Shown: positions 1-8,891 of the stretch, piece after piece
Layout: the number at the start of each line of letters is the position of its first letter
Position numbering within the stretch: position 1 is the first letter of the stretch
Assembly: GCF_000411135.1 (NCBI RefSeq)
Contig: NZ_KE150262.1
Location: forward strand, 374,770 to 438,769
DNA: 64,000 nucleotides
From: Actinotignum schaalii FB123-CNA-2
GTDB lineage: Bacteria > Actinomycetota > Actinomycetes > Actinomycetales > Actinomycetaceae
Direction: 5' to 3'
Position numbers and translations under genes: made by a program
The notes under the pieces: generated by a model
What the model was told of the DNA's origin: nothing
The model's input: the letters and a program-made list of their open reading frames with translations, nothing else
The model's database searches: none

Positions 1-72
1 GCGCACGCCACGCCGGTTGGGCACGCCACGCCGGGCGCGCACGCCACGCCGGTTGGGCACGCCACGCCGGGC
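1..72 (+). repeat. 36-bp tandem repeat inside the ABC ATPase gene
   Basis: Positions 1-36 and 37-72 are identical, base for base. The repeat is in frame and encodes AHATPVGHATPG twice; each 36-mer itself contains two copies of GCACGCCACGCCGG. It may continue upstream of the window. The unit length is a multiple of three, so copy-number change would keep the reading frame. Confidence 0.9.
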
Positions 73-279
73 GCCTCGGTCGCCCCGGTCGCTCGTTTCG
101 CGATCCCGGGTGGCTCACGCGCGGACATCGGCAAAATCGCCTTTGAGGCGGGGGTGCAGCTGGACGAACTGACTACCGTCCACCGCTCGCTGGAAGATAT
201 TTTCATGGACCTGACCGGCCACGACGTCGAATACGGCGCGGGCCGCCCCACCACGAACCTCCCGGGAGGCCACCGATGA
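1..279 (+). CDS. ABC exporter ATP-binding protein, C-terminal fragment
   Basis: Only the last 92 codons are in the window; the Walker motifs would lie upstream. The tail from about codon 38 (ADIGKIAFEAGVQLDELTTV, then HRSLEDIFMDLTG) matches the C-terminal end of ABC-2 type exporter ATPases, where a short alpha/beta extension ends in a 'SLEDvFl.lt' helix. The stop TGA overlaps the ATG of the permease gene (ATGA), so the two are translationally coupled and should form one exporter. The N-terminal part visible here is unusual: two copies of the 12-residue unit AHATPVGHATPG, an unstructured His/Thr/Pro linker. The substrate cannot be told from the sequence. Confidence 0.75.
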   Translation, partial: AHATPVGHATPGAHATPVGHATPGASVAPVARFAIPGGSRADIGKIAFEAGVQLDELTTVHRSLEDIFMDLTGHDVEYGAGRPTTNLPGGHR

Positions 280-1121
280 GTACCGCTTATGTTCCCCCGC
301 GCATCAGCCAATTCGCGGCTCCGAACTACCGAGTCACGCTGGGCCGCTCGCTGCGCTCCGAACTGCGCAAGATCCTCACGCTACCTTCGCTGCGCTGGAC
401 GCTCGTCATCGGGACGCTCTTCTCCCTGGCGATCACCGCGCTCACCGCCTGGGGTTCCAGCGAGCTCGAACTCAATGCGTACGCCACCGCCATGGGGGCG
501 GAGCATACCCTCGCCGCATACGTCCTCATCAGCGCGAGCAGCATTTTCCAGATCATCATGGTGGCTTTCGGCGCCGTCACGGTGTGCTCGGAATACGCCG
601 CGAATACCATGCGCTCCACCGTGAGCGCCGACCCGCGCCGCTGGCGCAACGTGGCCGCCCGCACCCTCGCGCTCAGCCTGGTCGCCCTGGTCACCACGCT
701 GGTGCTCCTAGGATTGGGCGCCGTGGTGGGCACCCTCTTCGGTCTCACCATCGGTTTCAGCGGCGATGCCTGGTGGCTCTTCCTTAACTTCATCATCGCC
801 ATGGTCACCTCCGCGTGGATGGCCCTGGGAATCGGATATCTGCTGCGCAGTTCTGCCGGCACCATTGTGCTCATCCTCGCGGTGATGATGCTCTCCCCGG
901 TGCTCGCGCTTATCCCTTCCGAGTTCGTGCGCAGCTTCGTGATCCCCTACCTCCCGCCGATGCTCCTCACCGCGGCGCTCAGCCCGCCCGGCCTCAACGC
1001 CGGCGCCGACGTCACCTCGTTCACGGTTTCCAGCCCGGCCCTCGGCCTGGGGCTGTGGTGCGCGCTGGCGGTGGTGCTGCTTGCCCTGGGCGGCTGGCGC
1101 TTCTCGCGCTCTGACGTGTAG
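276..1121 (+). CDS. ABC-2 type exporter permease
   Basis: 281 residues with about six hydrophobic segments: roughly residues 40-60, 85-107, 130-155, 165-188, 195-215 and 258-275. This is the fold of ABC-2 permeases that pair with a separate ATPase to export drugs, peptides or lipids through the cytoplasmic membrane. The N-terminal 30 residues are hydrophilic, followed by SELRKILTLPS, a typical cytoplasmic lead-in of this family. The ATG overlaps the stop of the ATPase gene, so subunit pairing is clear. A strong hairpin 40 bp downstream ends the operon. Substrate is unknown. Confidence 0.85.
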   Translation: MSTAYVPPRISQFAAPNYRVTLGRSLRSELRKILTLPSLRWTLVIGTLFSLAITALTAWGSSELELNAYATAMGAEHTLAAYVLISASSIFQIIMVAFGAVTVCSEYAANTMRSTVSADPRRWRNVAARTLALSLVALVTTLVLLGLGAVVGTLFGLTIGFSGDAWWLFLNFIIAMVTSAWMALGIGYLLRSSAGTIVLILAVMMLSPVLALIPSEFVRSFVIPYLPPMLLTAALSPPGLNAGADVTSFTVSSPALGLGLWCALAVVLLALGGWRFSRSDV

Positions 1122-1157
1122 TCACGCCTGAGCCGCGGCGCTTTTAAGCACGACGAC

Positions 1158-1200
1158 GCAGGTGGGGCCCGGGCAATCGCCCGGGCCCCACCTGTTTCCC
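1158..1200 (+). terminator. Rho-independent terminator after the ABC exporter
   Basis: A 16-bp perfect stem (1159-1174 with 1179-1194, arms beginning CAGGTGGGGCCCGGG) closes on a four-base loop AATC and is followed by TTTCCC. It ends the exporter operon and lies before the hrpA start, which argues against a longer hrpA reading frame starting at 1162. Confidence 0.85.
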
Positions 1201-1239
1201 TCGCCCGCGGGCAACCTCGGCTCACAAAGGCGTGGAATA

Positions 1240-4200
1240 ATGAGGCACGATATGGATAAGTCTCAGGAACCCGCAGCGCCCTCCGGCAAGGGCGAGGCAA
1301 ACCGCCACGCCCGCACCCACCAGCGCAACGGTGATGGCTCGACCGGCCGGCAGGAAGGTGGCGCTTTGCGCCGTCGTCGTTCCAAGCGCGGTACCCACAA
1401 CAGCCGCAACGCCGGCGGCAACCGCAACCCGCGCGGCCCGCGGCCGTTCACCCCGGCGCAACTCGAGGCGCGCCGAGCGGCTGTCCCGCACATCACCTAC
1501 CCGGAAACCCTGCCCGTTTCCGCCCGGCGCGCGGAGATCCGCGCCGCCATCGCCGCGAACCAGGTGGTTATTATCGCCGGGGAAACCGGTTCCGGGAAAA
1601 CCACCCAGCTGCCGAAAATCTGCCTGGAGCTGGGCCGGGGCATCACCGGGCTTATCGGGCACACGCAGCCGCGGCGCATCGCGGCCCGCTCGGTTGCCGA
1701 ACGCATCGCGGCCGAACTGGGGCAAAGAGTTGGCGGCGCCGTCGGCTATCAGGTGCGTTTCACCGAAGAAGTGGGCCCCACCACGCTCGTCAAACTCATG
1801 ACGGACGGTATCCTCCTCGCGGAAATTCAATCCGATCCGCAACTGCTGCGCTACGACACCCTCATTATCGACGAAGCGCACGAACGCTCCCTCAATATCG
1901 ACTTCATCCTCGGCTACCTCGCGCGCCTCCTCCCCGCCCGTCCCGACCTCAAAGTCATCATCACCTCCGCAACCATCGATACCGAGCGATTCGCCGCGCA
2001 TTTCGGCGAGCACCGCGCGGGCGGGCGCCCCGGCGACACCGCGCCGATTATCGAGGTATCCGGACGCACGTACCCGGTGGAAATCCGGTATCGTCCCCTC
2101 GATGAGGAACAGGACACGGAACACGAGGAGCAGTACGACGACGCCGGTGCGCAGCGCGTAACCGCGCCGCGCACCCCGGGCCGGGCCGCGGCACTCGATC
2201 AGGTGAGTGGAATCGTGGCGGCTGCCGAGGAGCTCATGGCGGAAGGTGAGGGAGATATTCTGGTCTTCCTCTCCGGGGAGGGCGAGATTCGGGATACCGC
2301 GAAGGCCCTCGATGATGAGCTCGGGGCAAGATATGTGGCCCCCGGGGGGAGGTCCAGCGCTCCGGGTGCCGTGGAGGTCCTGCCGCTTTTTTCACGGCTT
2401 TCCGCGGCGGAACAGCACCGCATTTTCCAGCCCGGGCCCTATCGGCGCATTATTTTGGCCACGAATATTGCCGAGACCTCGCTGACGGTACCCGGAATTA
2501 GGTACGTGATTGACCCGGGCACGGCCCGTATTTCGCGCTACTCGAATAAAACGAAGGTTCAGCGCCTACCCATTGAGCCAATTTCGCAGGCCAGCGCCAA
2601 TCAGCGCTCGGGGAGGTGCGGGCGTGTTATGGACGGGGTGGCGATTCGGCTCTATTCCGAGGATGATTTCCTGGCTCGGCCCGAATTCACCCAGCCCGAA
2701 ATTCAGCGCACGTCCCTGGCCGCGGTTATTTTGCAGATGCTCGCGCTCGGGCTGGGCGCCGTCGATGATTTTCCCTTTATTGACCCGCCGGAGGCACGTG
2801 CGGTGCGGGCCGGCACCCAGCTTCTCGAAGAAATCGGGGCGATTAGTTACGAGGGTGGTTTCGGGGCCGCGAGCGCGTTTGGGGCGGACAGCCGCCACGC
2901 CCCGCGCTTGACCGCCATCGGCCGCCAGCTCGCGCGCCTTCCCATCGACCCGCGGCTGGGCCGCATGCTTATCGAAGCGCAGCGCAACGGGTGCGCTTCC
3001 GAAGTGCTGGTGCTGGTGGCGGCGCTGTCGGTGCAGGATGTGCGCGAGCGCCCCACCGAGAAACGCGCCCAGGCCGACCAATTCCACGCGCGTTTCACGG
3101 CCGGGTCGTCGGATTTCCTCGCCTATCTGACGCTGTGGCGCTATCTGCGCACCCAGGCGCGCGAGCTGTCCGGTTCGGCGTTCCGGCGCATGTGCCGGGC
3201 GGAATTCCTCAATTACCTGCGGTATCGCGAGTGGGCGGACGTGGTGGCGCAGCTTGAGCAGATGGCGCGACCGTTGGAGCTAACGATCCGCCGCCTGGCG
3301 CTGCCCAGCTCGAAGCAGATCCGCGCCGCGACCGAAGCCGGGGCCGGGGCGCCTCAGCTGGGCGGGGCTCCGAATTCCGGGGCGGTAGCCCACGCCTGCC
3401 GCGAGCTCGGGCGCGGTTCGGATACCCCGGAGTCGGGGGCGATTCACCGGTCGCTGCTGGTTGGGCTGCTGTCCAATATTGGCAATTATTCCCCGCGCAG
3501 CCGTGATTACCTGGGCGCACGCGGCACCCATTTCGTGATTTGGCCCGGCTCCGGCCTGCACCGGCGCACCCCCGAGTGGGTGATGGCCGCCGAACTGGTG
3601 GAAACTTCCCGGCTTTTCGCCCGCACCGTGGCCGCGATCCAGCCGGAGTGGATCGAGCCGCTGGCGAAGAAGCTGGTGCGGCGTTCCTACTCGGAACCGT
3701 ATTGGTCGGCGAAGAACGGCGCGGCGATGGTCCACGAAAAGGTGACGCTCTACGGGGTGACCCTGGTGGCGGACCGCCCCGTGCTGCTGGCCACTTCCGG
3801 TTCGGATGCGGCGCGCGAGCTAGCCCGCGAGATGTTTATTCGCCACGGCCTGGTTGAGGGCGAGTGGCGCACGCACCACGAGTTCCTGGCACGCAACCGC
3901 GCGGCCCTCGAGGAGGCGGGCCGCACCGAAGATAAGCTGCGCCGCCACGGCCTGGTGGCTGATAATGATGCGCTGGCCGCGTTTTACGAGGAGCGCATCC
4001 CGGAGAGCGTGGTCTCCGGGCGGCATTTCGATTCCTGGTGGAAGAAGGAACGGCAAGCCCGGCCCGAGCTGCTCGATTTCACGCAGGATTTCTTGCTGGG
4101 TGGCGCTGGCGGCGCCGGCGAAGAGGACTTCCCCGCCGAATGGCACCAGGGCGATATCACCCTGCCCATTACCTACACTTTCGCGCCGGGCTCCTTCAAC

Positions 4201-5715
4201 GACGGCATCACCGTGGACGTGCCCATCGCCCTGCTGCCGCGGCTACGCCCGGAAGGTTTCGACTGGCTGGTGCCCGGGATGCTTGACGAACTGGTGGTCG
4301 CCACGATTCGTGCGCTGCCCAAACGCGTACGCCGCAACCTGGTACCCGCTCCCGACGTGGCCCGCGATATCCGCGCGGTGCTGCCCGGTTGGGAGGAGGC
4401 GGTGCACGGAACGGAACCGATTTCTTTCGAGGACGCTTTTCGCGCGGCTACGGCCCGCGTGCGGGGTATTGAGATCGACGACGCCGCATGGCAGGAGGTA
4501 CATCTCCCCGCGCATCTGACTGTGAATTTCCGGGTGCGTTCGGAGCGGGGCGCGGTGCTTGAGGAATCGACGTCGCTCGAGTATGTGCAGCGCAGTCTTG
4601 CCCCGCAAACCAAGGAAGCGGTGGAAAACGTGGTGGCCGGGGCGGTGGCCCAGGCCCTTGATGAGGCGCGGGCGCGGTTGCGCAAGCCGAGCTCGGCGAA
4701 ACAGGGCACGGAGCACTCCGCGGGCGCACAGTCTGCGGGCGCCCCATCCGCCGGTACGCCAGCTGCACGTTCGGCCAGCACCACCAGTTCGGAAGGTGCG
4801 GCCGCCGCCGAACTCGCATCCGGGGATGCTTTGACCGGCTGGCCCGAGGTGGAGCAGGGGATTATCCCGGCGGTTATTGAAACTGAGGGCCCGGCCGGGA
4901 CGGTTCGTGCTTACCCTGCGCTTGCTGACCGCGCCGGAAAGGTTGTGCTGGATGTGGTGGCGGAGCCGGGCGAACAGGTGCGGGTGCATCGCGGCGGCGT
5001 GATTCGTTTACTCGCGGATGCGCTGGCGCTGCCCGAGGGCCGGATTACCTCGCGTTGGGATGGCGAGCTGGCTTTGCAGCTGGCGGGTAGCCCGGCGCCT
5101 TCTACGGCGGCGCTGGTGGCTGATGTGCAGTGGGCGGCGGCGCGGAATCTTGCCGACCGCTGGGGTGCGGCCAATGATGCTAGCCCGGAGGAGCTGCGTT
5201 CCGGGCGTGAATTCGAGGAGTTGCAGGCTTGGGCTCGCGATGAGTTCGAGGACGAGGTGTTCCTGATTGCGCAGGGTGCGGGCAAGGCTGCGGCTGCGTG
5301 GGCGGAAGTGGAGCAGCTGGTGCGGGATAACCGCTCGGTGGCGCTGCTTGCCACCATGAGCGACGAGCGCGCCCATCTGGATGCGCTCATGCCCGCCGAT
5401 TTTGTGCGGGCCACGCCGGTAGCACGCTTCTGGGATCTGCCGCGTTATCTTCAGGCCGCGAAGCTGCGTATCGAGAAGGCCGCGGTGAATCCGGCAGCCG
5501 ATGATTCACTCGCTTGGCAGGTGCAAACCGCGGCGGACGCGGTGGAGAGTGCCCGTGAAGAAGCCAGCTACGCGGCTTTCGATCCGGGCCGCGCCCGGGT
5601 ACTTGACCACGCCCGCTGGCTCCTGGAAGAACTGCGCGTCTCGCTTTTTGCCCAGCAATTGGGCACCAAGGAAAAGGTTTCCGTCAAGCGCATCCAGAAG
5701 CTATTGGCTAGCTAA
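1240..5715 (+). CDS. hrpA: ATP-dependent RNA helicase HrpA
   Basis: 1491 residues, close to the usual ~1300-1500 of HrpA. Helicase motifs are all present: GETGSGKTTQLPK (I, near residue 113), DEAHERSLN (II, near 210), SATIDTERF (III, near 242) and QRSGRCGR (VI, near 454). A helicase-associated domain and an OB-fold follow, then a long DUF3418-type C-terminal half ending in LGTKEKVSVKRIQKLL, as in HrpA. The first 70 residues are basic, with Arg/Asn/Gly-rich runs suited to RNA contact. A low-complexity SAGAQSAGAPSAG linker sits near residue 1165. ATG at 1240 has AAAGG nine bases upstream; ATG at 1252 is an alternative. HrpA acts in mRNA processing and ribosome quality control. Confidence 0.95.
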   Translation: MRHDMDKSQEPAAPSGKGEANRHARTHQRNGDGSTGRQEGGALRRRRSKRGTHNSRNAGGNRNPRGPRPFTPAQLEARRAAVPHITYPETLPVSARRAEIRAAIAANQVVIIAGETGSGKTTQLPKICLELGRGITGLIGHTQPRRIAARSVAERIAAELGQRVGGAVGYQVRFTEEVGPTTLVKLMTDGILLAEIQSDPQLLRYDTLIIDEAHERSLNIDFILGYLARLLPARPDLKVIITSATIDTERFAAHFGEHRAGGRPGDTAPIIEVSGRTYPVEIRYRPLDEEQDTEHEEQYDDAGAQRVTAPRTPGRAAALDQVSGIVAAAEELMAEGEGDILVFLSGEGEIRDTAKALDDELGARYVAPGGRSSAPGAVEVLPLFSRLSAAEQHRIFQPGPYRRIILATNIAETSLTVPGIRYVIDPGTARISRYSNKTKVQRLPIEPISQASANQRSGRCGRVMDGVAIRLYSEDDFLARPEFTQPEIQRTSLAAVILQMLALGLGAVDDFPFIDPPEARAVRAGTQLLEEIGAISYEGGFGAASAFGADSRHAPRLTAIGRQLARLPIDPRLGRMLIEAQRNGCASEVLVLVAALSVQDVRERPTEKRAQADQFHARFTAGSSDFLAYLTLWRYLRTQARELSGSAFRRMCRAEFLNYLRYREWADVVAQLEQMARPLELTIRRLALPSSKQIRAATEAGAGAPQLGGAPNSGAVAHACRELGRGSDTPESGAIHRSLLVGLLSNIGNYSPRSRDYLGARGTHFVIWPGSGLHRRTPEWVMAAELVETSRLFARTVAAIQPEWIEPLAKKLVRRSYSEPYWSAKNGAAMVHEKVTLYGVTLVADRPVLLATSGSDAARELAREMFIRHGLVEGEWRTHHEFLARNRAALEEAGRTEDKLRRHGLVADNDALAAFYEERIPESVVSGRHFDSWWKKERQARPELLDFTQDFLLGGAGGAGEEDFPAEWHQGDITLPITYTFAPGSFNDGITVDVPIALLPRLRPEGFDWLVPGMLDELVVATIRALPKRVRRNLVPAPDVARDIRAVLPGWEEAVHGTEPISFEDAFRAATARVRGIEIDDAAWQEVHLPAHLTVNFRVRSERGAVLEESTSLEYVQRSLAPQTKEAVENVVAGAVAQALDEARARLRKPSSAKQGTEHSAGAQSAGAPSAGTPAARSASTTSSEGAAAAELASGDALTGWPEVEQGIIPAVIETEGPAGTVRAYPALADRAGKVVLDVVAEPGEQVRVHRGGVIRLLADALALPEGRITSRWDGELALQLAGSPAPSTAALVADVQWAAARNLADRWGAANDASPEELRSGREFEELQAWARDEFEDEVFLIAQGAGKAAAAWAEVEQLVRDNRSVALLATMSDERAHLDALMPADFVRATPVARFWDLPRYLQAAKLRIEKAAVNPAADDSLAWQVQTAADAVESAREEASYAAFDPGRARVLDHARWLLEELRVSLFAQQLGTKEKVSVKRIQKLLAS

Positions 5716-5779
5716 ACTCCATAAGAGCCGCGTGCATCTCAGAATTCACACCAGTCACAAGAATCCCAGCGGGGGCGCT

Positions 5780-5839
5780 ATGTGTTGTGAGAGCTGTACT
5801 TCATTTGTCGTACATGCGAAGTACACCTCGGAAAAACAC
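5780..5839 (+). repeat. 60-bp dispersed intergenic repeat, copy 1
   Basis: This stretch between hrpA and the next gene matches 10582-10641 at 53 of 60 positions with no gaps; 27 of the last 28 bases agree. Read from ATG both copies encode a peptide of the form MxCxSCxxxVVHAKYTSEKH, with conservative replacements (Thr/Ser, Ser/Ala, Phe/Tyr). In this copy the frame runs to a stop at 5879. The CxxC start recalls the zinc-ribbon head of some insertion-sequence transposases, so it could be a transposase remnant; a non-coding repeat is equally possible. No ribosome site is convincing. Confidence 0.6.
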
Positions 5840-5881
5840 CCCGCCCCGCCGGAGCGGAATGCGTCGTCGTACTTCTTGTAA

Positions 5882-6580
5882 TTACAGGAGGCTGACGATG
5901 CCCATGATGACGGCGGCGAGCAGCGCGCCAGCAATCATTCCGCCCCACCATTCCAGCTGGTCCCCGGTGGTGACACGGTCGAGGGACTGCGGCTTGAACG
6001 GGAGCACCGGCGCGGTATTGGGCAGCAGCTTGGGGCGCTGTTCCAAGGAGCGCATGAGGGCTTCTTGTTCCGGGCTGGCTTGCTCCACGTTGGCGAGCCC
6101 GCCGTAGCCCTTTTCGGTTTGTCGCAGCGGGAGCAGGGTGCCGGGCTTGCTCTCCGCGAAGCCGGCCTGCTCGGCGCCATGCACCGCAATAACGGTGCGG
6201 AAATCCGCGGATTTATCCACCGGGCGAACCACCACCGGCACCATGAGGGCCTGCTTGCGCCGGCTATTGCCGACCGTGCGCATGCGCCGGCTTTCGTCGG
6301 TCCCCAGCACCCGAGCAACCACATCCACGCCGGGAGCAGCCGGCGTTTTATCGCGGATCAGCCAGGGCAGCGCCAGCAGGAAAGCCACCACCGCGAAGGC
6401 CGGGATTAGGTAGAGCGCACGCGAACCGACCAGGGCATTCGGGAACGCAATAAGTCCGAGCACCACACCCGCGCCCAGGCCCCACAGGGTGCCGGTGCAT
6501 ACCCGCCGGGCATGATCGATAGGCCGCGCCGCCGGGAGGTTGCCTTCCCGCCAAATCTCAGCCACAACGTTGGTGCTCAT
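5882..6580 (-). CDS. Membrane protein of unknown function (three TM segments)
   Basis: 232 residues. Two hydrophobic segments lie near the N-terminus (about residues 30-50 and 55-76), followed by a ~130-residue hydrophilic middle part, and a third segment closes the C-terminus (WWGGMIAGALLAAVIMGIVSLL). The middle part contains VDVVARVLGTDESRRMRTVG, LMVPVVVRPVD and FRTVIAVHG, which reads as a small beta-rich domain. I do not recognise the family. The start has GGAAGGACGT just upstream. It may be co-transcribed with the two genes upstream on the same strand, 160 bp away. Confidence 0.65.
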   Translation of the reverse strand: MSTNVVAEIWREGNLPAARPIDHARRVCTGTLWGLGAGVVLGLIAFPNALVGSRALYLIPAFAVVAFLLALPWLIRDKTPAAPGVDVVARVLGTDESRRMRTVGNSRRKQALMVPVVVRPVDKSADFRTVIAVHGAEQAGFAESKPGTLLPLRQTEKGYGGLANVEQASPEQEALMRSLEQRPKLLPNTAPVLPFKPQSLDRVTTGDQLEWWGGMIAGALLAAVIMGIVSLL

Positions 6581-6740
6581 ACGTCCTTCCTCTTCCCTCG
6601 CATAATTAGTCGCCAGCAGTTATCCGCTCGCCGTTGCTTGCAGGCGGTTTCTGGTACCTCGCTATTCGCGGGCGCTCCGGCCGCGCTGCGTGCCGGCAGC
6701 CCCTTTGCGGGTCAATCCGCGCTTTCCATGGTAACCCGGG

Positions 6741-7865
6741 CTAGCGCAGGCTTTCACTTTCCAGCACCACATCCCCGTTCTCCACCCGGAAGCGAACCGT
6801 ATGCTCCCGCTCGAAAACCCGCGCGGTATCCGAACGCTTTTCCCAGCTCAACGGAGCAACAAGCCGCCACTCATAGCTGCGCTCCAGCGTGCCTCCCCGC
6901 ACGCTCACTGTTCCACCCAGCCCTTCCACAGCCGCGCTCACCTGCGGCTTCTCTTTCCAGCTCAGCTTCTCTTTACGGGTGTTCCCGAAAGTGCGATCCT
7001 TGCGGAAAGCGGCCGGGCAGCCAGCTGGCGGCGTCGTCGTACCATCACCGCGCACGCAACTTTCCACGAGGCGTTCCACCAGTTCCACCGCGCGTTCGCC
7101 CGCGGCCGGAGTGGCCTGGGCGCTGAGACGCGCGGTCGCGGTCTGGCCGGGCCGCACCGTGGCGGTGGCGCCGGCACCGAAGGTGAGGTAGCGCGAATCT
7201 CCGGGCGCCGCCACGGTGTAATCACCAGGGAAAGCCGGGGCGGATTCCTGCGGCGAGAGGGCGACGGGTACGTCGTTGATGCTGGTGAGAGCGGGAGGAG
7301 TGGAGCCTGTGCCGGCGGAGGCCGGTGATTCGCTGCCGGTAATGTGCGTGGTGCCGTTACCGGAAGCTTGATCGGCATCGCGCTCCACGCGCAACTGCCC
7401 GAGGGCACCCTCGCTCACCTGCCAGCGCGGACTCAGGATCGCGGTGGTGCCGCGGCGCACCAGAGTGATGCTCAGGGGTTCTTGAGTCCCGTTGTAGCTG
7501 ACAACGCCTTCCACGCGCACGGCGGTTTCGGTTTCGATACGGCGGGTTTCGCGCACCTGAAAATCAGCGGGCCGGCCCGGGACAGCGCGATAGACTTCGT
7601 CGCTCAGCAGGGCGAGGGAGCCGGAAAGCGCGCCGGGATCGGTAAGGCCCAGCGCATCGCGAGCGCGGCCATCTTCGAGGGCATCCATGTAACGGCTGGC
7701 CACGGCCGCGGGCGAATAGTAGGTGGTCGCGAGGAGCTGGCGCACGGCCAGCACAGCCACGGCAATCAGCACCACCGCGAGTGCGCCGAACAATACGCCC
7801 CGCCGCCGCATAACTATACGGGTGCGCGCCGCGGGCTGAGGGCTCACTGCGGGCTGAGCGCTCAC
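6741..7865 (-). CDS. Single-pass membrane-anchored envelope protein, unknown function
   Basis: 374 residues. A basic N-terminus (RTRIVMRRRG) precedes one TM segment (about residues 24-44, LFGALAVVLIAVAVLAVRQLL); the rest is predicted outside the membrane. Residues 50-160 (SPAAVASRYMDALEDGRARDALGL...) have the look of NTF2-like/DUF4878 domains seen in actinobacterial lipoproteins, and a beta-rich C-terminal half follows. The GTG start overlaps the TGA of the phosphatase gene (GTGA), so the two are translationally coupled. No enzymatic motif is visible. Confidence 0.7.
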   Translation of the reverse strand: MSAQPAVSPQPAARTRIVMRRRGVLFGALAVVLIAVAVLAVRQLLATTYYSPAAVASRYMDALEDGRARDALGLTDPGALSGSLALLSDEVYRAVPGRPADFQVRETRRIETETAVRVEGVVSYNGTQEPLSITLVRRGTTAILSPRWQVSEGALGQLRVERDADQASGNGTTHITGSESPASAGTGSTPPALTSINDVPVALSPQESAPAFPGDYTVAAPGDSRYLTFGAGATATVRPGQTATARLSAQATPAAGERAVELVERLVESCVRGDGTTTPPAGCPAAFRKDRTFGNTRKEKLSWKEKPQVSAAVEGLGGTVSVRGGTLERSYEWRLVAPLSWEKRSDTARVFEREHTVRFRVENGDVVLESESLR

Positions 7866-8515
7866 CGCGCTGCGGGCAGGTTACCGCGCAGCAGCTCCAC
7901 CAGGCGCTCAGAGCCGGCTTCTACGCAGGCGAGTGTCGCTTCGAATTCGCGCGCCGAACCGCCCCACGGATCGGGCACATCGTACTCGCCAGATGAATAA
8001 TAAAAATCGGAAGAATGCTGGCGGCCCGAGGCTCGCCCGGCATCGTCGGAAAGAACCCCGCCGTGCCCGAATACGCCCTCCGGCGCGATCCCCACCTCCG
8101 GCAGCGCGAACTCGGTCCACAGGTGAATATTGGTCAGGGAAAGCGACAGGGAGCGGCACAGCCGGCGCACCGCCCGGGCGTGGCCGGTGGTCATGGCCAG
8201 AATCAGGCCGGCGTTTTCCAGTTCATCGGAGGTGACGCGGTGGGCCCGGTGGTGATCGGGCAGGTCATAGCCGTGTTCGGTGAGGGTGCGTTGGGCGGGC
8301 GGGTAAATCGGATTACCGGATTCCTCATTCGAAACCCCCGCGGAGGCCACCGCAATATCAATACCGGCCTCGCGCAACCGCTGGCGCAGCACGATTTCCC
8401 CCATGGGAGATCGGCAAATATTCCCGGTACAGACAACAAGAATGCGGGGTCGTTCCGCCAGCGCGCGAACGACGCCCGCACCGGGGTAGGCAGCGGGAGT
8501 GGCACTTTCCGTCAT
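7862..8515 (-). CDS. Low-molecular-weight protein-tyrosine phosphatase
   Basis: 217 residues. The catalytic P-loop VVCTGNICRSPMGE (CX5R-S form) lies near residue 32 and the general acid Asp is in VPDPWGGSAREFE near the C-terminus, both diagnostic of LMW-PTP (Wzb/PtpA-type). The fold should dephosphorylate Tyr on cytoplasmic or envelope proteins. A ~25-residue insert between the two (about residues 130-165) is longer than usual. No tyrosine kinase or capsule gene is nearby; the partner is the coupled membrane protein downstream. ATG at 8515 is chosen because the catalytic domain begins 25 residues later; the frame is open further upstream to 8761. Confidence 0.88.
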   Translation of the reverse strand: MTESATPAAYPGAGVVRALAERPRILVVCTGNICRSPMGEIVLRQRLREAGIDIAVASAGVSNEESGNPIYPPAQRTLTEHGYDLPDHHRAHRVTSDELENAGLILAMTTGHARAVRRLCRSLSLSLTNIHLWTEFALPEVGIAPEGVFGHGGVLSDDAGRASGRQHSSDFYYSSGEYDVPDPWGGSAREFEATLACVEAGSERLVELLRGNLPAAR

Positions 8516-8891
8516 GCTGGCAAGTCTAGGCACCGCGCCTGAAAAGTTTTGAGCAGTAGGTCTCATCGAGTGCATACTACGCTGAAAGTATGCAGAATCC
8601 CGGGATAGAAACGCCCGAGCGCCTCCGGGCGGACGCCCCGCATCACCCGTGTTGAACTGCGGAAAAGTCACATCCGGGCAGTTCCGCGCCGCGATTACGC
8701 ATAATCGCAGCTGAAAGCACGTGATTTTCGCCACGATATGCGCGGGGTACGTTTCATACACGGCTTAGTTTTTGCGTCATTTATCTACAACGACGACGCA
8801 GGGCCGGGGCGCGCCGCGCCCCGGCCCTGGGAATCAGGCCACTGCCTTAGCTGCCCAGCATCGCCTCAGGAATGCCGGTGCCAGCCCCGGG
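8516..8891. other. Intergenic region with three dyad symmetries
   Basis: No gene is visible. Dyads: GCATACT/AGTATGC at 8572-8593 (8-base loop), GCGATTA/TAATCGC at 8691-8708 (4-base loop), and a GC-rich hairpin 8799-8829 (13-bp stem CAGGGCCGGGGCG) that can end the ABC ATPase transcript arriving on the minus strand. The first two lie upstream of the phosphatase and may be operators. The word ACGACGACGC sits at 8790-8799 beside the hairpin. Confidence 0.55.

Noticed and set aside
1162-1239. Longer hrpA start at 1162
   Set aside because: Would translate the terminator hairpin of the upstream operon; ATG 1240 has a ribosome site.
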